DNA of 64,000 nt from Streptomyces sp. TRM70350 (GCF_019219825.1 NZ_JAHUXH010000022.1:62001-126000), one strand, 5' to 3'. Counted from the first letter of the stretch, positions 43,088-51,952 are shown. Program-made: numbers and translations. Notes: generated from the letters alone by a model not told the origin.

Positions 43088-46081
43088 ATGCGCCCGGAGG
43101 TCCCGCCCAGGTGGCGTGCCGAACGGCGGTACGCGACCCGAGCGGTCTGCGGTGAGGAAGTGATCCCGTTGTCCGTCGCCTGGGACGACATCGGCGGGCT
43201 CGTCGATGCCCACGAGCGGTTTCTCGCCGGTACGCTCGTCGAGTCCGCGGTCCGCGACACGGTGCTGAACTCCTGGAAGCGCTGCAGGTCCGCGGGGCTC
43301 GAACCGCACCAGCTGGTGATCCCCTATGCCCCGGACCTGGCACTGGACGAGCATTTCCTGCGCGCCGCCGAACCGGTCCTGAAGGGTCTGGCCGCCTCGC
43401 TCGCCAACGTGGGCATGGCCATCGCGCTCTGTGACGCGCAGGGCCGTATGGTCCAGCGCCTCGGCGGTGACCGGAAGCTGCGCGACAGCCTCGACGAGGT
43501 GCGGTTCGCCCCCGGTTTCGACGCCTCCGAACGGGTCGTGGGCACCAACGGCGTCGGCACGGCGCTGGCCGAGCGCGGTCCCGTCTTCGTGATCGGCCGT
43601 GAACACTTCGCCGACTGCCTGCAGCCCTTCGCCTGCGCGGGCGCGCCCGTGCGCGACCCCCTCAGCGGGCGCATCGAGGCGGTCCTCGACCTCACCTGCC
43701 TGCGCGACGACAACGACCCGACCATGCTGCGGCTGGTGCACGAGGCCGCCCGCGGCATCGAGGCGCGGTTGCTGGAACAGTCCACGCAGCGGGAACGGGC
43801 CCTGCTCGCCGCGTACCGGCGGGCCGGCCGCGCCGCCGGCCGATGGCCGGAGCAGCCCGCGGTCGCGGCGGCGATGCCGAGGGACGGCCATGACGCCGGT
43901 GGCCTCAGCCGGCTCGACCTCTCGGTCATGCGGGAGAAGGCGGAGGAACTCATCGCCTCGCCGCGGCGCACCCTCGACGAGGTGAAACTGTCCGACGGCC
44001 GGATCGCCACGCTGCTGCGCCGCCCGGTCATGGGCGCGGCGGGCGTGACGGGCGTGGTCGTCGAGGCCCGTATTCTCGGCGGCCCGCGACTGCGCATGAC
44101 CGCACCGGCCACGGCGGCCGAGGCGGCGACGGGCGTGCCGACCGAACCGAGGTCGGTGGCCGAGGCACTTTTCGCGGCCCTGCCGACGCCGGCCACCACC
44201 CCGACCGTGGCCCGCCCGCCCGTGCCGCCGCCCGCCACCGAGGCCCGCTCGGAACCGGGCCGGGCCCTGTCCGACGAGGCCGCCTCGGAACCGGGCCGCG
44301 CCGTGACCGACCGGGACGGCAGCGGCGACGGCGACGGCGGCGGCCGGCTGGTCCTCGTCGGCGAGCCCGGCGTCGGCCGACTGGCCGTCCTGGCCCGCAG
44401 GCGCCTGGAGCTGCTGCACGACGCGAGCGTCCGGATCGGCACCACGCTGGACGTCACCCGCACCGCCGAGGAGCTGGCGGACGTGACCGTCCCCCACTTC
44501 GCCGACTTCGCCGCCGTCGACCTTCCCGACTCCGTGCTGCACGGCGACGAGCCCGGCCCCCTCGGAGCGGACACGCCGCTGCGCCGCGTCTCCCTGGGCG
44601 CCGTACACGAGGAGTCCCACCTCTACCGCGTCGGCGACACGGTCCGGTACGTGCCGTCCACACCGCAGGCCCGCAGTCTGGAGAGCAGGCAGTCCGTGCT
44701 CGAACCCGTCCTCGGTGCGGCCGACGGCTGGCTCGCCCAGGACCCGCCGCGGCTCGAACGGGTGCTCGCGGCCGGCATCCACTCCCTGATCACGGTCCCG
44801 CTCCGGGCACGGGGCGCCACCCTCGGCGTCGTGAGCTTCTACCGCTGCGAGAAGCCCGCCCCCTTCGAGGAGGACGACCTGTCCCTGGCGCAGGAGCTGG
44901 CCGGCCGCGCCGCCATCTGCATCGACAACGCCCGCCGGTACACGCGGGAGCACAACACCGCCCTCGCCCTGCAGCGCAGCCTGCTGCCGCGCGGCTGCCC
45001 CGAGCAGAGCGCCGTCGACGTCGCCTGCCGCTATCTGCCCGCTCAGGCCGGTGTGGGCGGCGACTGGTTCGACGTGATCCCGCTGTCCGGCGCCCGGGTC
45101 GCGCTGGTCGTCGGCGACGTGGTCGGACACGGGCTGCACGCCGCCGCCACCATGGGCCGGCTGCGCACCGCCGTGCACAACTTCTGTTCCCTGGACCTGC
45201 CGCCCGACGACCTCCTGACCCACCTCGACGACCTGGTGGGACGGCTCGACCGGGCCGAGGGCTGGGCGGTGGAGAGCACCCAGCCGGACTCCGGCATCGT
45301 CGGAGCCACCTGCCTGTACGCGGTCTACGACCCGGTGTCCCGGCGCTGCACCCTGACCCGCGCCGGGCACCCCCTGCCCGCAGTGGTCGGTCCGGACGGC
45401 ACCGTCGAGTTCGTCGACCTGCCCTCGGGGCCGCCGCTCGGGCTCGGCGGGCTGCCCTTCGAGACCGTCGAACTCGAACTGGCCGAGGGCAGCCGGCTCG
45501 TGCTCTACACCGACGGCCTGATCGAGGACCGCTACCGGGACTACGACTCGGGCCTGAAGAAGCTCGCCGCCGTCCTGGCGCGGGCCGACGGGACGCCCGA
45601 GGACACCTGCGAGGCGGTCCTGGACGCGCTGCTGCCGTCCCGGGCCAGCGACGACGTGGCCCTGCTCGTCGCCCGCACCCACGCCCTGGGGCCCGAGCGG
45701 GTCGCGCAGTGGGAGCTGCCCAGCGATCCGGCGGTCGTCTCCCGTTCCCGCGCCGCGGTCACCGACCAGCTGTCCGCCTGGGGCCTGGACGACCTCGCCT
45801 TCACCACGGAACTGGTCGCCAGCGAACTGGTCACCAACGCCATCCGCCACGCCACCGGCCCGGTGCAGCTGCGGCTGCTCCGCGACCGCGCGCTGATCTG
45901 CGAGGTCTCCGACGGCAGCAGCACCTCGCCCCGGCTGCGCCGCGCCCGCACCGAGGACGAGGGCGGACGCGGGCTGTTCCTCGTCGCCCAGCTGACCGCG
46001 CGCTGGGGCACGCGCTACACCACCGACGGCAAGGTCATCTGGACGGAGCAGCCCCTGCCGACGGCCGGCCCGGAGCAGTAG
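43088..46081 (+). CDS. GAF-GAF-SpoIIE phosphatase-HATPase signalling protein
   Basis: A protein of up to 997 aa that joins a sensor, a PP2C-type phosphatase and an anti-sigma-like kinase domain. An N-terminal region with SWKRCRSAGLEPHQ and a GAF core (GTNGVGTALAERGPVFVIGR) resembles the input part of AcoR/NtrC-type activators. A low-complexity linker (about 330-430) and a second GAF domain follow. The SpoIIE/PP2C domain has metal Asp residues in GGDWFDVIPL, VGDVVGHGLHAA, LYTDGLIEDR and SDDVALLV. The C-terminal RsbW-like HATPase has ELVTNAIRHA, EVSDGS and GGRGLFL. Such proteins control anti-anti-sigma factors. The start could also be TTG or GTG near 43160. Confidence 0.85.
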   Translation: MRPEVPPRWRAERRYATRAVCGEEVIPLSVAWDDIGGLVDAHERFLAGTLVESAVRDTVLNSWKRCRSAGLEPHQLVIPYAPDLALDEHFLRAAEPVLKGLAASLANVGMAIALCDAQGRMVQRLGGDRKLRDSLDEVRFAPGFDASERVVGTNGVGTALAERGPVFVIGREHFADCLQPFACAGAPVRDPLSGRIEAVLDLTCLRDDNDPTMLRLVHEAARGIEARLLEQSTQRERALLAAYRRAGRAAGRWPEQPAVAAAMPRDGHDAGGLSRLDLSVMREKAEELIASPRRTLDEVKLSDGRIATLLRRPVMGAAGVTGVVVEARILGGPRLRMTAPATAAEAATGVPTEPRSVAEALFAALPTPATTPTVARPPVPPPATEARSEPGRALSDEAASEPGRAVTDRDGSGDGDGGGRLVLVGEPGVGRLAVLARRRLELLHDASVRIGTTLDVTRTAEELADVTVPHFADFAAVDLPDSVLHGDEPGPLGADTPLRRVSLGAVHEESHLYRVGDTVRYVPSTPQARSLESRQSVLEPVLGAADGWLAQDPPRLERVLAAGIHSLITVPLRARGATLGVVSFYRCEKPAPFEEDDLSLAQELAGRAAICIDNARRYTREHNTALALQRSLLPRGCPEQSAVDVACRYLPAQAGVGGDWFDVIPLSGARVALVVGDVVGHGLHAAATMGRLRTAVHNFCSLDLPPDDLLTHLDDLVGRLDRAEGWAVESTQPDSGIVGATCLYAVYDPVSRRCTLTRAGHPLPAVVGPDGTVEFVDLPSGPPLGLGGLPFETVELELAEGSRLVLYTDGLIEDRYRDYDSGLKKLAAVLARADGTPEDTCEAVLDALLPSRASDDVALLVARTHALGPERVAQWELPSDPAVVSRSRAAVTDQLSAWGLDDLAFTTELVASELVTNAIRHATGPVQLRLLRDRALICEVSDGSSTSPRLRRARTEDEGGRGLFLVAQLTARWGTRYTTDGKVIWTEQPLPTAGPEQ

Positions 46082-47512
46082 CTACACCTCGGCAGTCGCC
46101 CGGGCCGCGCCGGAGTCCCCCTCCACGGCCGTCCTCGCGCGCACCGGGATCAGCAGATACGCCAGACCGCCCACCGCCCCCGACAGCAGGAAACTCACGT
46201 CCACCCCGCCGGTCAGGGCCAGCAGCGGCCCCTCGTACCACGGCAGCGCGACCGCCAGCACGCCGACCACCGCACCCAGCACCCACGACACGGCGGCCGG
46301 GAGGTTCCAGCCGCCCCGGTACCAGTACGCACCGCCCCGGGCCCGGCGGTTGTACACCTGGAGCGCCTCCGCGTCGTACACCCCGCCGCAGCGGACGAAG
46401 CCGATCAGGGTGATCACTGCCCACGGCGTGCCGATCGCCGTCAGCAGCAGGACGAACGACGTCATCGCGGTCTGCGCCTCCCAGGCGAAGTGCCCGGCGA
46501 AGACGCAGGCGGTGGCGAGGACCGCGACCGCGCAGGTGGCCCGGGCGCGGGAGGCGCGCGGCAGGATGGCGTCCAGGTCGAGGCCCATGGAGTAGAGCAT
46601 CAGCCCGGCGTTGCCGACGGAGCCGGCGGAGGCGGCCAGCAGGAGCGGGATCAGGTACCAGGCCGGGGAGGCCGTGACCAGTGGCCCGGCGTAGTCCAGG
46701 GCGGCGCGGGCGGCGTACGCCGTGAAGGTGCCGAACAGCTGTGGGACCAGCAGGCCGAGCAGCAGGCCCAGCCAGGTCGCGTGCAGCACCCGGCGGGAGG
46801 AGTGGCGGGCCGGGGAGATGTAGCGGGTGTAGTCGCCGAGGAGCGTGATGAAGGCGATCGGGCCGGACAGACCCGCGGCCACCGTCGCCAGCACCCAGGT
46901 CGGCCAGAATCCGCCGAGCAGATAGCCGCCCGCCTCGGGCAGCGCGCCGGTGGTGAAGTCGGGTGCGTAGGCGACGAGTCCGAGGACCAGCAGCCCGGTC
47001 ATGGCGATGGCGAGGACGCGGGACATGGCGAGCAGCACGCGGTAGCCGTAGACCGCGCCCGCGACGGTGGCGGCGGCGAGCAGCGCGTAGACCAGGCCGT
47101 ACGACAGGTCGCTCGCGGGCAGGCCGACCAGCCGCTCCAGGACGCGCACCGTGACATCGCCGCCGATCCACACGGTCAGCGCGGTGTAGCCGAGGGCGAG
47201 CAGCAGCCCCACGATCGAGCCGACCAGGCGGCCGCGCACCCCGAACTGGGCGCCGGAGGACGTCGACAGGTTGGTGGCGGTGCGCAGGGAGATCAGGGCG
47301 AGCGGGGCGGTGACGGCCGTGCCGACGACCGTGCCGACCAGGATCGAGCTCACCGACGCCCACCAGTCCAGCCCGAAGGACGGCGGCAGCCAGCCGAAGA
47401 CGATCACTCCGAGGCAGAGGTTGGAGCCGAGCAGGATCGAGACGAGGTCGCGGGGTGTGCTGGTGCGTTCCTCGTCGGGGATGGTGTCGACTCCGCGCTG
47501 TTCCATCGGCAT
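46082..47512 (-). CDS. NCS1-family nucleobase/hydantoin-type permease
   Basis: A membrane transporter of about 476 aa with roughly twelve helices. It resembles CodB/PucI-type cation symporters for cytosine, purines, allantoin or hydantoins (SILLGSNLCLGVIVFGWLPP near the start, GPIAFITLLGDYTRYI in helix 6). The start ATG 47512 follows GAGGGAGA. Its stop codon directly abuts the stop of the convergent phosphatase gene (TAG|CTA at 46079-46084, no spacer). It is divergent from the urease operon and shares its operator region, so uptake of a nitrogen-rich substrate broken down by urease or agmatine deiminase is a reasonable guess. Confidence 0.85.
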   Translation of the reverse strand: MPMEQRGVDTIPDEERTSTPRDLVSILLGSNLCLGVIVFGWLPPSFGLDWWASVSSILVGTVVGTAVTAPLALISLRTATNLSTSSGAQFGVRGRLVGSIVGLLLALGYTALTVWIGGDVTVRVLERLVGLPASDLSYGLVYALLAAATVAGAVYGYRVLLAMSRVLAIAMTGLLVLGLVAYAPDFTTGALPEAGGYLLGGFWPTWVLATVAAGLSGPIAFITLLGDYTRYISPARHSSRRVLHATWLGLLLGLLVPQLFGTFTAYAARAALDYAGPLVTASPAWYLIPLLLAASAGSVGNAGLMLYSMGLDLDAILPRASRARATCAVAVLATACVFAGHFAWEAQTAMTSFVLLLTAIGTPWAVITLIGFVRCGGVYDAEALQVYNRRARGGAYWYRGGWNLPAAVSWVLGAVVGVLAVALPWYEGPLLALTGGVDVSFLLSGAVGGLAYLLIPVRARTAVEGDSGAARATAEV

Positions 47513-47528
47513 GGTGGGTCTCCCTCGG

Positions 47529-47549
47529 TTAGAGTGACGTTCAATCTGA
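47529..47549. promoter_or_regulatory. Operator-like sequence, permease side
   Basis: TTAGAGTGACGTTCAATCTGA shares TTAGAGTG and a degenerate right half with the better palindrome 68 bases away. It lies about 20 bases upstream of the permease start. It is a candidate second binding site of the same regulator. Confidence 0.4.
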
Positions 47550-47596
47550 GGTGTCCAACCTCCTGTCGTCAACCCTTGGGCTGCGGCATTCCAATG

Positions 47597-47615
47597 TTTA
47601 GAGTGGTGCTCTAAA
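47597..47615. promoter_or_regulatory. Palindromic operator candidate, urease side
   Basis: TTTAGAG-TGGTG-CTCTAAA is a perfect 7-bp inverted repeat with a 5-bp spacer, 29 bases upstream of ureAB and in the shared spacer with the permease gene. Its length suits a TetR-family dimer; the TetR gene at 51118, the last in this cluster, is the obvious candidate. Confidence 0.55.
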
Positions 47616-47643
47616 ACGAGGAAAGGCAAGGAGGTGCCGCGCA

Positions 47644-48348
47644 GTGAGACTGACCCCCACGGAACGTGACCGGCTGCTGCTCTTCGGGGCTGCCGAACTG
47701 GCCCGGGCACGCAGGTCCCGCGGGCTGCGGCTGAACGTCCCGGAGGCGACCGCACTCATCGCGGACACCGTGTGCGAAGCCGCCCGGGACGGGGCCCGGC
47801 TCGCCGAGGCGATCCGGCGCGCCCGGTCGGTGCTCGGCCCGGACGACGTCCTGCCGGGCGTCGCCGACGTCGTGACCGAGGTGCACGTCGAGGCCGTCTT
47901 CGACGACGGCTCGCGGCTCGCGGTCGTGTCGGATCCCATCGGGGGCGGGCCGGGGGAGCGGGCGCCGGGCGCGCTGCTGCCCGGGCCGGAGCACGCCGAG
48001 CCCGAGGCGGTGGCGCGGCTGACGGTCACCAACACCGCCACCGTGCCCGTCTCCGTCACCTCCCACTTCCACTTCTTCGAGGCCAACCCGCGCCTGGACT
48101 TCGACCGGGCCGACGCCTACGGCATGCGCCTCGCCGTGCCCGCCGGGTCGTCCGTGCGCTTCGGTCCCGGCGAGACCGCCGAGGTGGGCCTCGTGCCGAT
48201 CGGCGGCGACCGGATCGCGATCGGCTTCGCCGGTCTGGTCGACGGGCCGCTGGACGCGCCCGGCGCCCGCGAGGAGGCGCTGCGCCGCGCCGCCGCCTGC
48301 GGCTACCTCGGCGTGTCCGAAACAACCGACCAGGAGGTCGAGCGATGA
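47644..48348 (+). CDS. ureAB: Fused urease gamma-beta subunit
   Basis: A 234-aa protein joining UreA (residues about 1-100: LTPTERDRLLLFGAAELA, LNVPEATALIADTV, DDVLPGVADVV) and UreB (about 110-225: VARLTVTNTATVPVSVTSHF, HFFEANPRLDFDRADAYGMR, FGPGETAEVGLVPIGG). This fusion is known from some actinobacterial and Helicobacter-type ureases. GTG 47644 follows AAGGAGG. Its TGA overlaps the ATG of ureC (ATGA), so subunits are made in a coupled way. Confidence 0.93.
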   Translation: MRLTPTERDRLLLFGAAELARARRSRGLRLNVPEATALIADTVCEAARDGARLAEAIRRARSVLGPDDVLPGVADVVTEVHVEAVFDDGSRLAVVSDPIGGGPGERAPGALLPGPEHAEPEAVARLTVTNTATVPVSVTSHFHFFEANPRLDFDRADAYGMRLAVPAGSSVRFGPGETAEVGLVPIGGDRIAIGFAGLVDGPLDAPGAREEALRRAAACGYLGVSETTDQEVER

Positions 48349-50057
48349 GCCGCCCCGGAGGCCACCCCGCCGAAGCCCGCCGCCTCACCCCGTACGAGTA
48401 CGCCGCCACCCACGGCCCCCGCGCCGGCGACCGCATCCGCCTCGGCGACTCCGGCCTGACGATCCGGGTGGAGTCCGACTCCCAGCGCTACGGCGACGAG
48501 TTCCTCGCCGGTTTCGGCAAGACCGCCCGCGACGGACTGCACCTCAAGGCCGCCGCCGTCCGGGACACCTGCGACGTCGTGATCAGCAACGTCGTCGTGA
48601 TCGACGCGGTGCAGGGGATCCGCAAGGTCTCCATCGGCATCCGCGAGGGCCGGATCTGCTCGATCGGCCGGGCCGGGAACCCCGACACCCTCGACGGCGT
48701 CGACGTCGTGGTCGGCACCGGCACGTCGATCGTGTCCGGCGAGGGCCTCATCGCCACCGCCGGGGCCGTCGACACCCACGTCCACCTGCTGTCGCCGCGG
48801 GTCATGGAGGCCTCGCTGGCATCCGGGGTGACCACGATCATCGGGCAGGAGTTCGGGCCGGTGTGGGGGGTAGGGGTGAACTCCCCGTGGGCGCTGCGGC
48901 ACGCGTTCAACGCCTTCGACGCCTGGCCGGTCAACATCGGCTTCCTGGGGCGGGGTTCGTCCTCGCACCAGGCGCCACTCGTCGAAGCCCTCGCCGAGGG
49001 CGGCGCCTGCGGCTTCAAGGTGCACGAGGACATGGGTGCGCACACACGTGCGTTGGACACCGCGCTCCGCGTCGCCGAGGAGCACGACGTCCAGGTCGCC
49101 CTGCACAGCGACGGCCTCAACGAGTGCCTCTCGGTGGAGGACACCCTGCGCGTCCTGGAGGGCCGCACCATCCACGCCTTCCACATCGAGGGCTGCGGGG
49201 GCGGACACGTCCCGAACGTGCTGAAGATGGCCGGGGTGCCCAACGTCATCGGCTCCTCCACCAACCCCACCCTGCCCTTCGGCCGGGACGCGGTCGCCGA
49301 GCACTACGGCATGATCGTCTCCGTCCACGACCTGAAGACCGACCTGCCCGGCGACGCCGCCATGGCCCGCGACCGCATCCGCGCCGGGACCATGGGCGCC
49401 GAGGACGTCCTGCACGACCTGGGCGCCATCGGCATCACCTCGTCCGACGCGCAGGGCATGGGCCGCGCGGGCGAGACGGTCCGCCGTACCTTCGCCATGG
49501 CCGGGAAGATGAAGGCCGAACTCGGCGCCCCCGACGCCGGTCACGACAACGAGCGCGTCCTGCGCTACCTGGCCAAGCTGACCATCAACCCCGCCATCGC
49601 GCACGGCCTCTCCCACGAGGTCGGCTCCATCGAGGTCGGCAAGCTCGCCGACCTCGTGCTGTGGCGCCCGGAGTTCTTCGGCGCCAAGCCGCAGCTGGTG
49701 CTCAAGGCCGGGTTCCCGGCGTACGGCGTGGTCGGCGACCCCAACGCGGCCACCGACACCTGCGAACCCCTCGTGCTGGGCCCGCAGTTCGGCGCGCACG
49801 GCGCGACCCCGGCCGACCTCTCGGTCGCGTTCGTCGCCCGCGCCGCGCTCGACCAGGGCCACGACACCATGCCGACCCGGCGCCGCAGGGTCGCCGTGCG
49901 CGGCACGCGCGGGATCGGCCCGGCCGAGCTGCGCCTCAACTCCCGTACCGGACAGGTCGACGTCGACCAGCGCACCGGACTGGTCACCCTCGACGGCGAC
50001 CCGCTGCGCTCCGCTCCGGCCGAGTCCGTCTCCCTCAACCGTCTGTACTTCCTGTGA
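48345..50057 (+). CDS. ureC: Urease alpha subunit, divergent type
   Basis: The 570-aa catalytic subunit. Most nickel-site residues are recognisable: HVH in VDTHVHLL, the lysine to be carbamylated in GFKVHEDMGA, the His in HSDGLNE and HIEGCGGGH, and the Asp in SSDAQGMGR; the Arg in DRIRAGT is also kept. The mobile-flap motif MVCHHL of canonical ureases is replaced by VSVHDL, so the flap cysteine is a valine while the adjacent His remains. No ureD, E, F or G accessory genes are in the window. Activity therefore needs either accessory proteins from elsewhere or is altered. ATG 48345 overlaps the ureAB stop. Confidence 0.9.
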   Translation: MSRPGGHPAEARRLTPYEYAATHGPRAGDRIRLGDSGLTIRVESDSQRYGDEFLAGFGKTARDGLHLKAAAVRDTCDVVISNVVVIDAVQGIRKVSIGIREGRICSIGRAGNPDTLDGVDVVVGTGTSIVSGEGLIATAGAVDTHVHLLSPRVMEASLASGVTTIIGQEFGPVWGVGVNSPWALRHAFNAFDAWPVNIGFLGRGSSSHQAPLVEALAEGGACGFKVHEDMGAHTRALDTALRVAEEHDVQVALHSDGLNECLSVEDTLRVLEGRTIHAFHIEGCGGGHVPNVLKMAGVPNVIGSSTNPTLPFGRDAVAEHYGMIVSVHDLKTDLPGDAAMARDRIRAGTMGAEDVLHDLGAIGITSSDAQGMGRAGETVRRTFAMAGKMKAELGAPDAGHDNERVLRYLAKLTINPAIAHGLSHEVGSIEVGKLADLVLWRPEFFGAKPQLVLKAGFPAYGVVGDPNAATDTCEPLVLGPQFGAHGATPADLSVAFVARAALDQGHDTMPTRRRRVAVRGTRGIGPAELRLNSRTGQVDVDQRTGLVTLDGDPLRSAPAESVSLNRLYFL

Positions 50058-50065
50058 GGAACCCT

Positions 50066-51106
50066 GTGAGCACCCCCGCATCCGACGGCTTCCGCATGCC
50101 CGCCGAGTGGACCCCGCACGAGCGCACCTGGATGGCGTGGCCGGGCCCGAACCCCACCTTCGACGCCCCGCAGGACCTCGCCGCCGCCCGGAACGCCTGG
50201 GCCCGCGTCGCCCGCGCGATCCGCCGCTTCGAGCCGGTGACGGTGGTGTGCGGCCCCGGGCGGTCGGCGGACGCGAAAAGCCTCCTGGGCGACGGCATCG
50301 AGACGGTCGAACGCGACCTCGACGACGCGTGGATGCGGGACATCGGCCCCACGTTCCTGACCGACGGCAAGGGCGAACTGGCCGCCGTCGCCTGGACGTT
50401 CAACGGCTGGGGCGCCCGGGACTGGGCCCGCTGGGAGCACGACGCGAAGATCGCCGCGTACGTCTCGGACCTCGCGGGCGCGAAGACGTACGCCTCTCAG
50501 CTCGTCAACGAGGGCGGCGCGATCCATGTCGACGGCGAGGGCACGGTCCTGCTGACGGAGACGGTCCAGCTCGGACCCGAGCGCAACCCGGGCTGGACGC
50601 GCGAGGCGGTCGAGGACGAGATCCACGCCCACCTCGGCACCCGCAAGGCCATCTGGCTGCCTCGCGGTCTCACCGGCGACTACCCGCCGTACGGCTTCGG
50701 CACCCTGGGCCACGTCGACATCGTCGCCGCCTTCGCCCGCCCCGGCGTGGTCGTGGCCCATGCGCAACCGGACCCGGCGCACCCCGACCACGAGGTGACG
50801 CAGGAGGTCATCGGCATCCTGAAGGCGCAGACGGACGCGCGGGGCCGCCGCCTGGAGGTCGTCGAGGTGCCCGCCCCGACCGTCCTGGAGGCCGACGGTC
50901 ACTGGGCCGACTACTCCTACATCAACCACTACCTGTGCAACGGCGGCGTGGTGCTCTGCGGTTTCGACGACCCGCGCGACGAGATCGCGGCAGGCATCTT
51001 CCGCCGCCTGTTCCCGGAGCGGACCGTGACGCTGGTGGACGCCCGTACGATCTTCGCGGGGGGTGGAGGCATCCACTGCATCACGCAACAGCAGCCGAAG
51101 ACCTAG
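50066..51106 (+). CDS. aguA: Agmatine deiminase
   Basis: A 346-aa enzyme of the porphyromonas-type peptidyl-arginine deiminase family that converts agmatine to N-carbamoylputrescine and ammonia. It has the opening RMPAEWTPHERTWMAWPGP, the WMRDIGP motif, QLVNEGGAIHVDGEGT, the His in GTLGHVDIVAAF, and the catalytic Cys in GGGGIHCITQQ. GTG 50066 follows GAGGA, eight bases after the ureC stop, so it belongs to the urease operon. Related family members use other guanidines, so the exact substrate deserves caution. Confidence 0.9.
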   Translation: MSTPASDGFRMPAEWTPHERTWMAWPGPNPTFDAPQDLAAARNAWARVARAIRRFEPVTVVCGPGRSADAKSLLGDGIETVERDLDDAWMRDIGPTFLTDGKGELAAVAWTFNGWGARDWARWEHDAKIAAYVSDLAGAKTYASQLVNEGGAIHVDGEGTVLLTETVQLGPERNPGWTREAVEDEIHAHLGTRKAIWLPRGLTGDYPPYGFGTLGHVDIVAAFARPGVVVAHAQPDPAHPDHEVTQEVIGILKAQTDARGRRLEVVEVPAPTVLEADGHWADYSYINHYLCNGGVVLCGFDDPRDEIAAGIFRRLFPERTVTLVDARTIFAGGGGIHCITQQQPKT

Positions 51107-51117
51107 AGGAGTCACGG

Positions 51118-51729
51118 ATGGCCGGTGCGGCCCGCGCGCGCAAGAACGCCCCGCCGCGCGAGGACGTCCTCGCCGCCGCCATGGAGATGATCGCCGAGCG
51201 CGGTCTGGAGAAGCTCACCATGGCGGCGCTGGGCCGTGCGGTGGGGATGAGCAGCGGCCATCTCCTGTACTACTTCCACAGCAAGGACGAGCTGCTGCTG
51301 CAGACCCTGGAGTGGAGCGAGGGGCGGCTGGGCGCCGCGCGTGGGCGGCTGCTCAGCGGTGGCGGTGGCGCGCGGGAACGGCTCGACGCGTACGTCGACC
51401 TGTACGTCCCCGACGGTCATCGCGACCCGCACTGGACGCTCTGGCTGGAGGTCTGGAACCGCTCGCAGAACGCCGACGACGACGCCCGCGCCCGGCAGGC
51501 CGCCATCGAGGGCGCCTGGCACCGCGATCTGGTCGCCCTGATCGCGGAGGGGGTGTCGCGGGGGGAGTTCCACCGCGTCGACGCCGACCGCTTCGCCGCC
51601 CGGTTGCGGGCGTTGCTCGACGGGTTCTCCATCCATGTGGCGATCGGGCTGCGGGGAACCGACCGGGCGCAGATCCTGGACCACGTACGGGAGTTCCTGG
51701 ACGACGCGCTGGTACGGGGCGACGCGTAG
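51118..51729 (+). CDS. TetR-family regulator of the urease/agmatine cluster
   Basis: A 203-aa repressor. The N-terminal helix-turn-helix is clear: REDVLAAAMEMIAERGLEKL, then MAALGRAVGMSSGHLLYYF. The C-terminal ligand domain resembles the BetI/TetR_C_6 type (WTLWLEVWNRSQNADDDARA). ATG 51118 follows TAGAGGAG, 11 bases after agmatine deiminase, so it is the last gene of the operon. It probably binds the TTAGAG/CTCTAA palindrome in the spacer between the permease and ureAB. The inducer is not known; a purine breakdown product, agmatine or a polyamine are options. Confidence 0.88.
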   Translation: MAGAARARKNAPPREDVLAAAMEMIAERGLEKLTMAALGRAVGMSSGHLLYYFHSKDELLLQTLEWSEGRLGAARGRLLSGGGGARERLDAYVDLYVPDGHRDPHWTLWLEVWNRSQNADDDARARQAAIEGAWHRDLVALIAEGVSRGEFHRVDADRFAARLRALLDGFSIHVAIGLRGTDRAQILDHVREFLDDALVRGDA

Positions 51730-51836
51730 CCGCCTGGGCCGCGAGCGTGACGGTGGGACTACCGCCCGCATCCTGAGACGCCCGTGAGACCGGAGGCGGC
51801 TTGTGCCAGACTGCCCCCGTGCTCTCGTTCGCCACG

Positions 51837-51872
51837 ATGATTATTGGCAGCAGGCGCGCCGGTCCGCAGTGA
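51837..51872 (+). CDS. Candidate cimA leader peptide
   Basis: ATG 51837 gives MIIGSRRAGPQ. In-frame alternatives are TTG 51801, which follows GGAGG four bases upstream, and GTG 51819. The Ile-Ile pair is encoded by ATT ATT, whereas the genes around use ATC almost only. The start is uncertain; the regulatory role is inferred from codon choice and position. Confidence 0.5.
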   Translation: MIIGSRRAGPQ

Positions 51873-51927
51873 CCGCCACGTACGACCAGGTACGGGCGGC
51901 CACCGTCGTCCTCGACCCGCGCGCAGA

Positions 51928-51952
51928 CCTCTCGCACCCGCGAGGGGTTTTT
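51928..51952 (+). terminator. Terminator upstream of cimA
   Basis: CCTCTCGC (51928-51935) pairs with GCGAGGGG (51940-51947), with one G-U pair and an ACCC loop, followed by five T (51948-51952). It is a classical intrinsic terminator in front of a coding gene, as in attenuators. Confidence 0.8.

Larger units (their letters stand above)
51801..51952 (+). promoter_or_regulatory. Attenuator-like leader of cimA
   Basis: A short frame with the codon pair ATT ATT (51840-51845, Ile-Ile) ends in TGA at 51870-51872. Fifty-five bases later an intrinsic terminator (51928-51952) precedes cimA by about 110 bases. Rare isoleucine codons followed by a terminator before the gene for the entry enzyme of isoleucine synthesis suggest ribosome-mediated attenuation by isoleucine. 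Confidence 0.65.
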
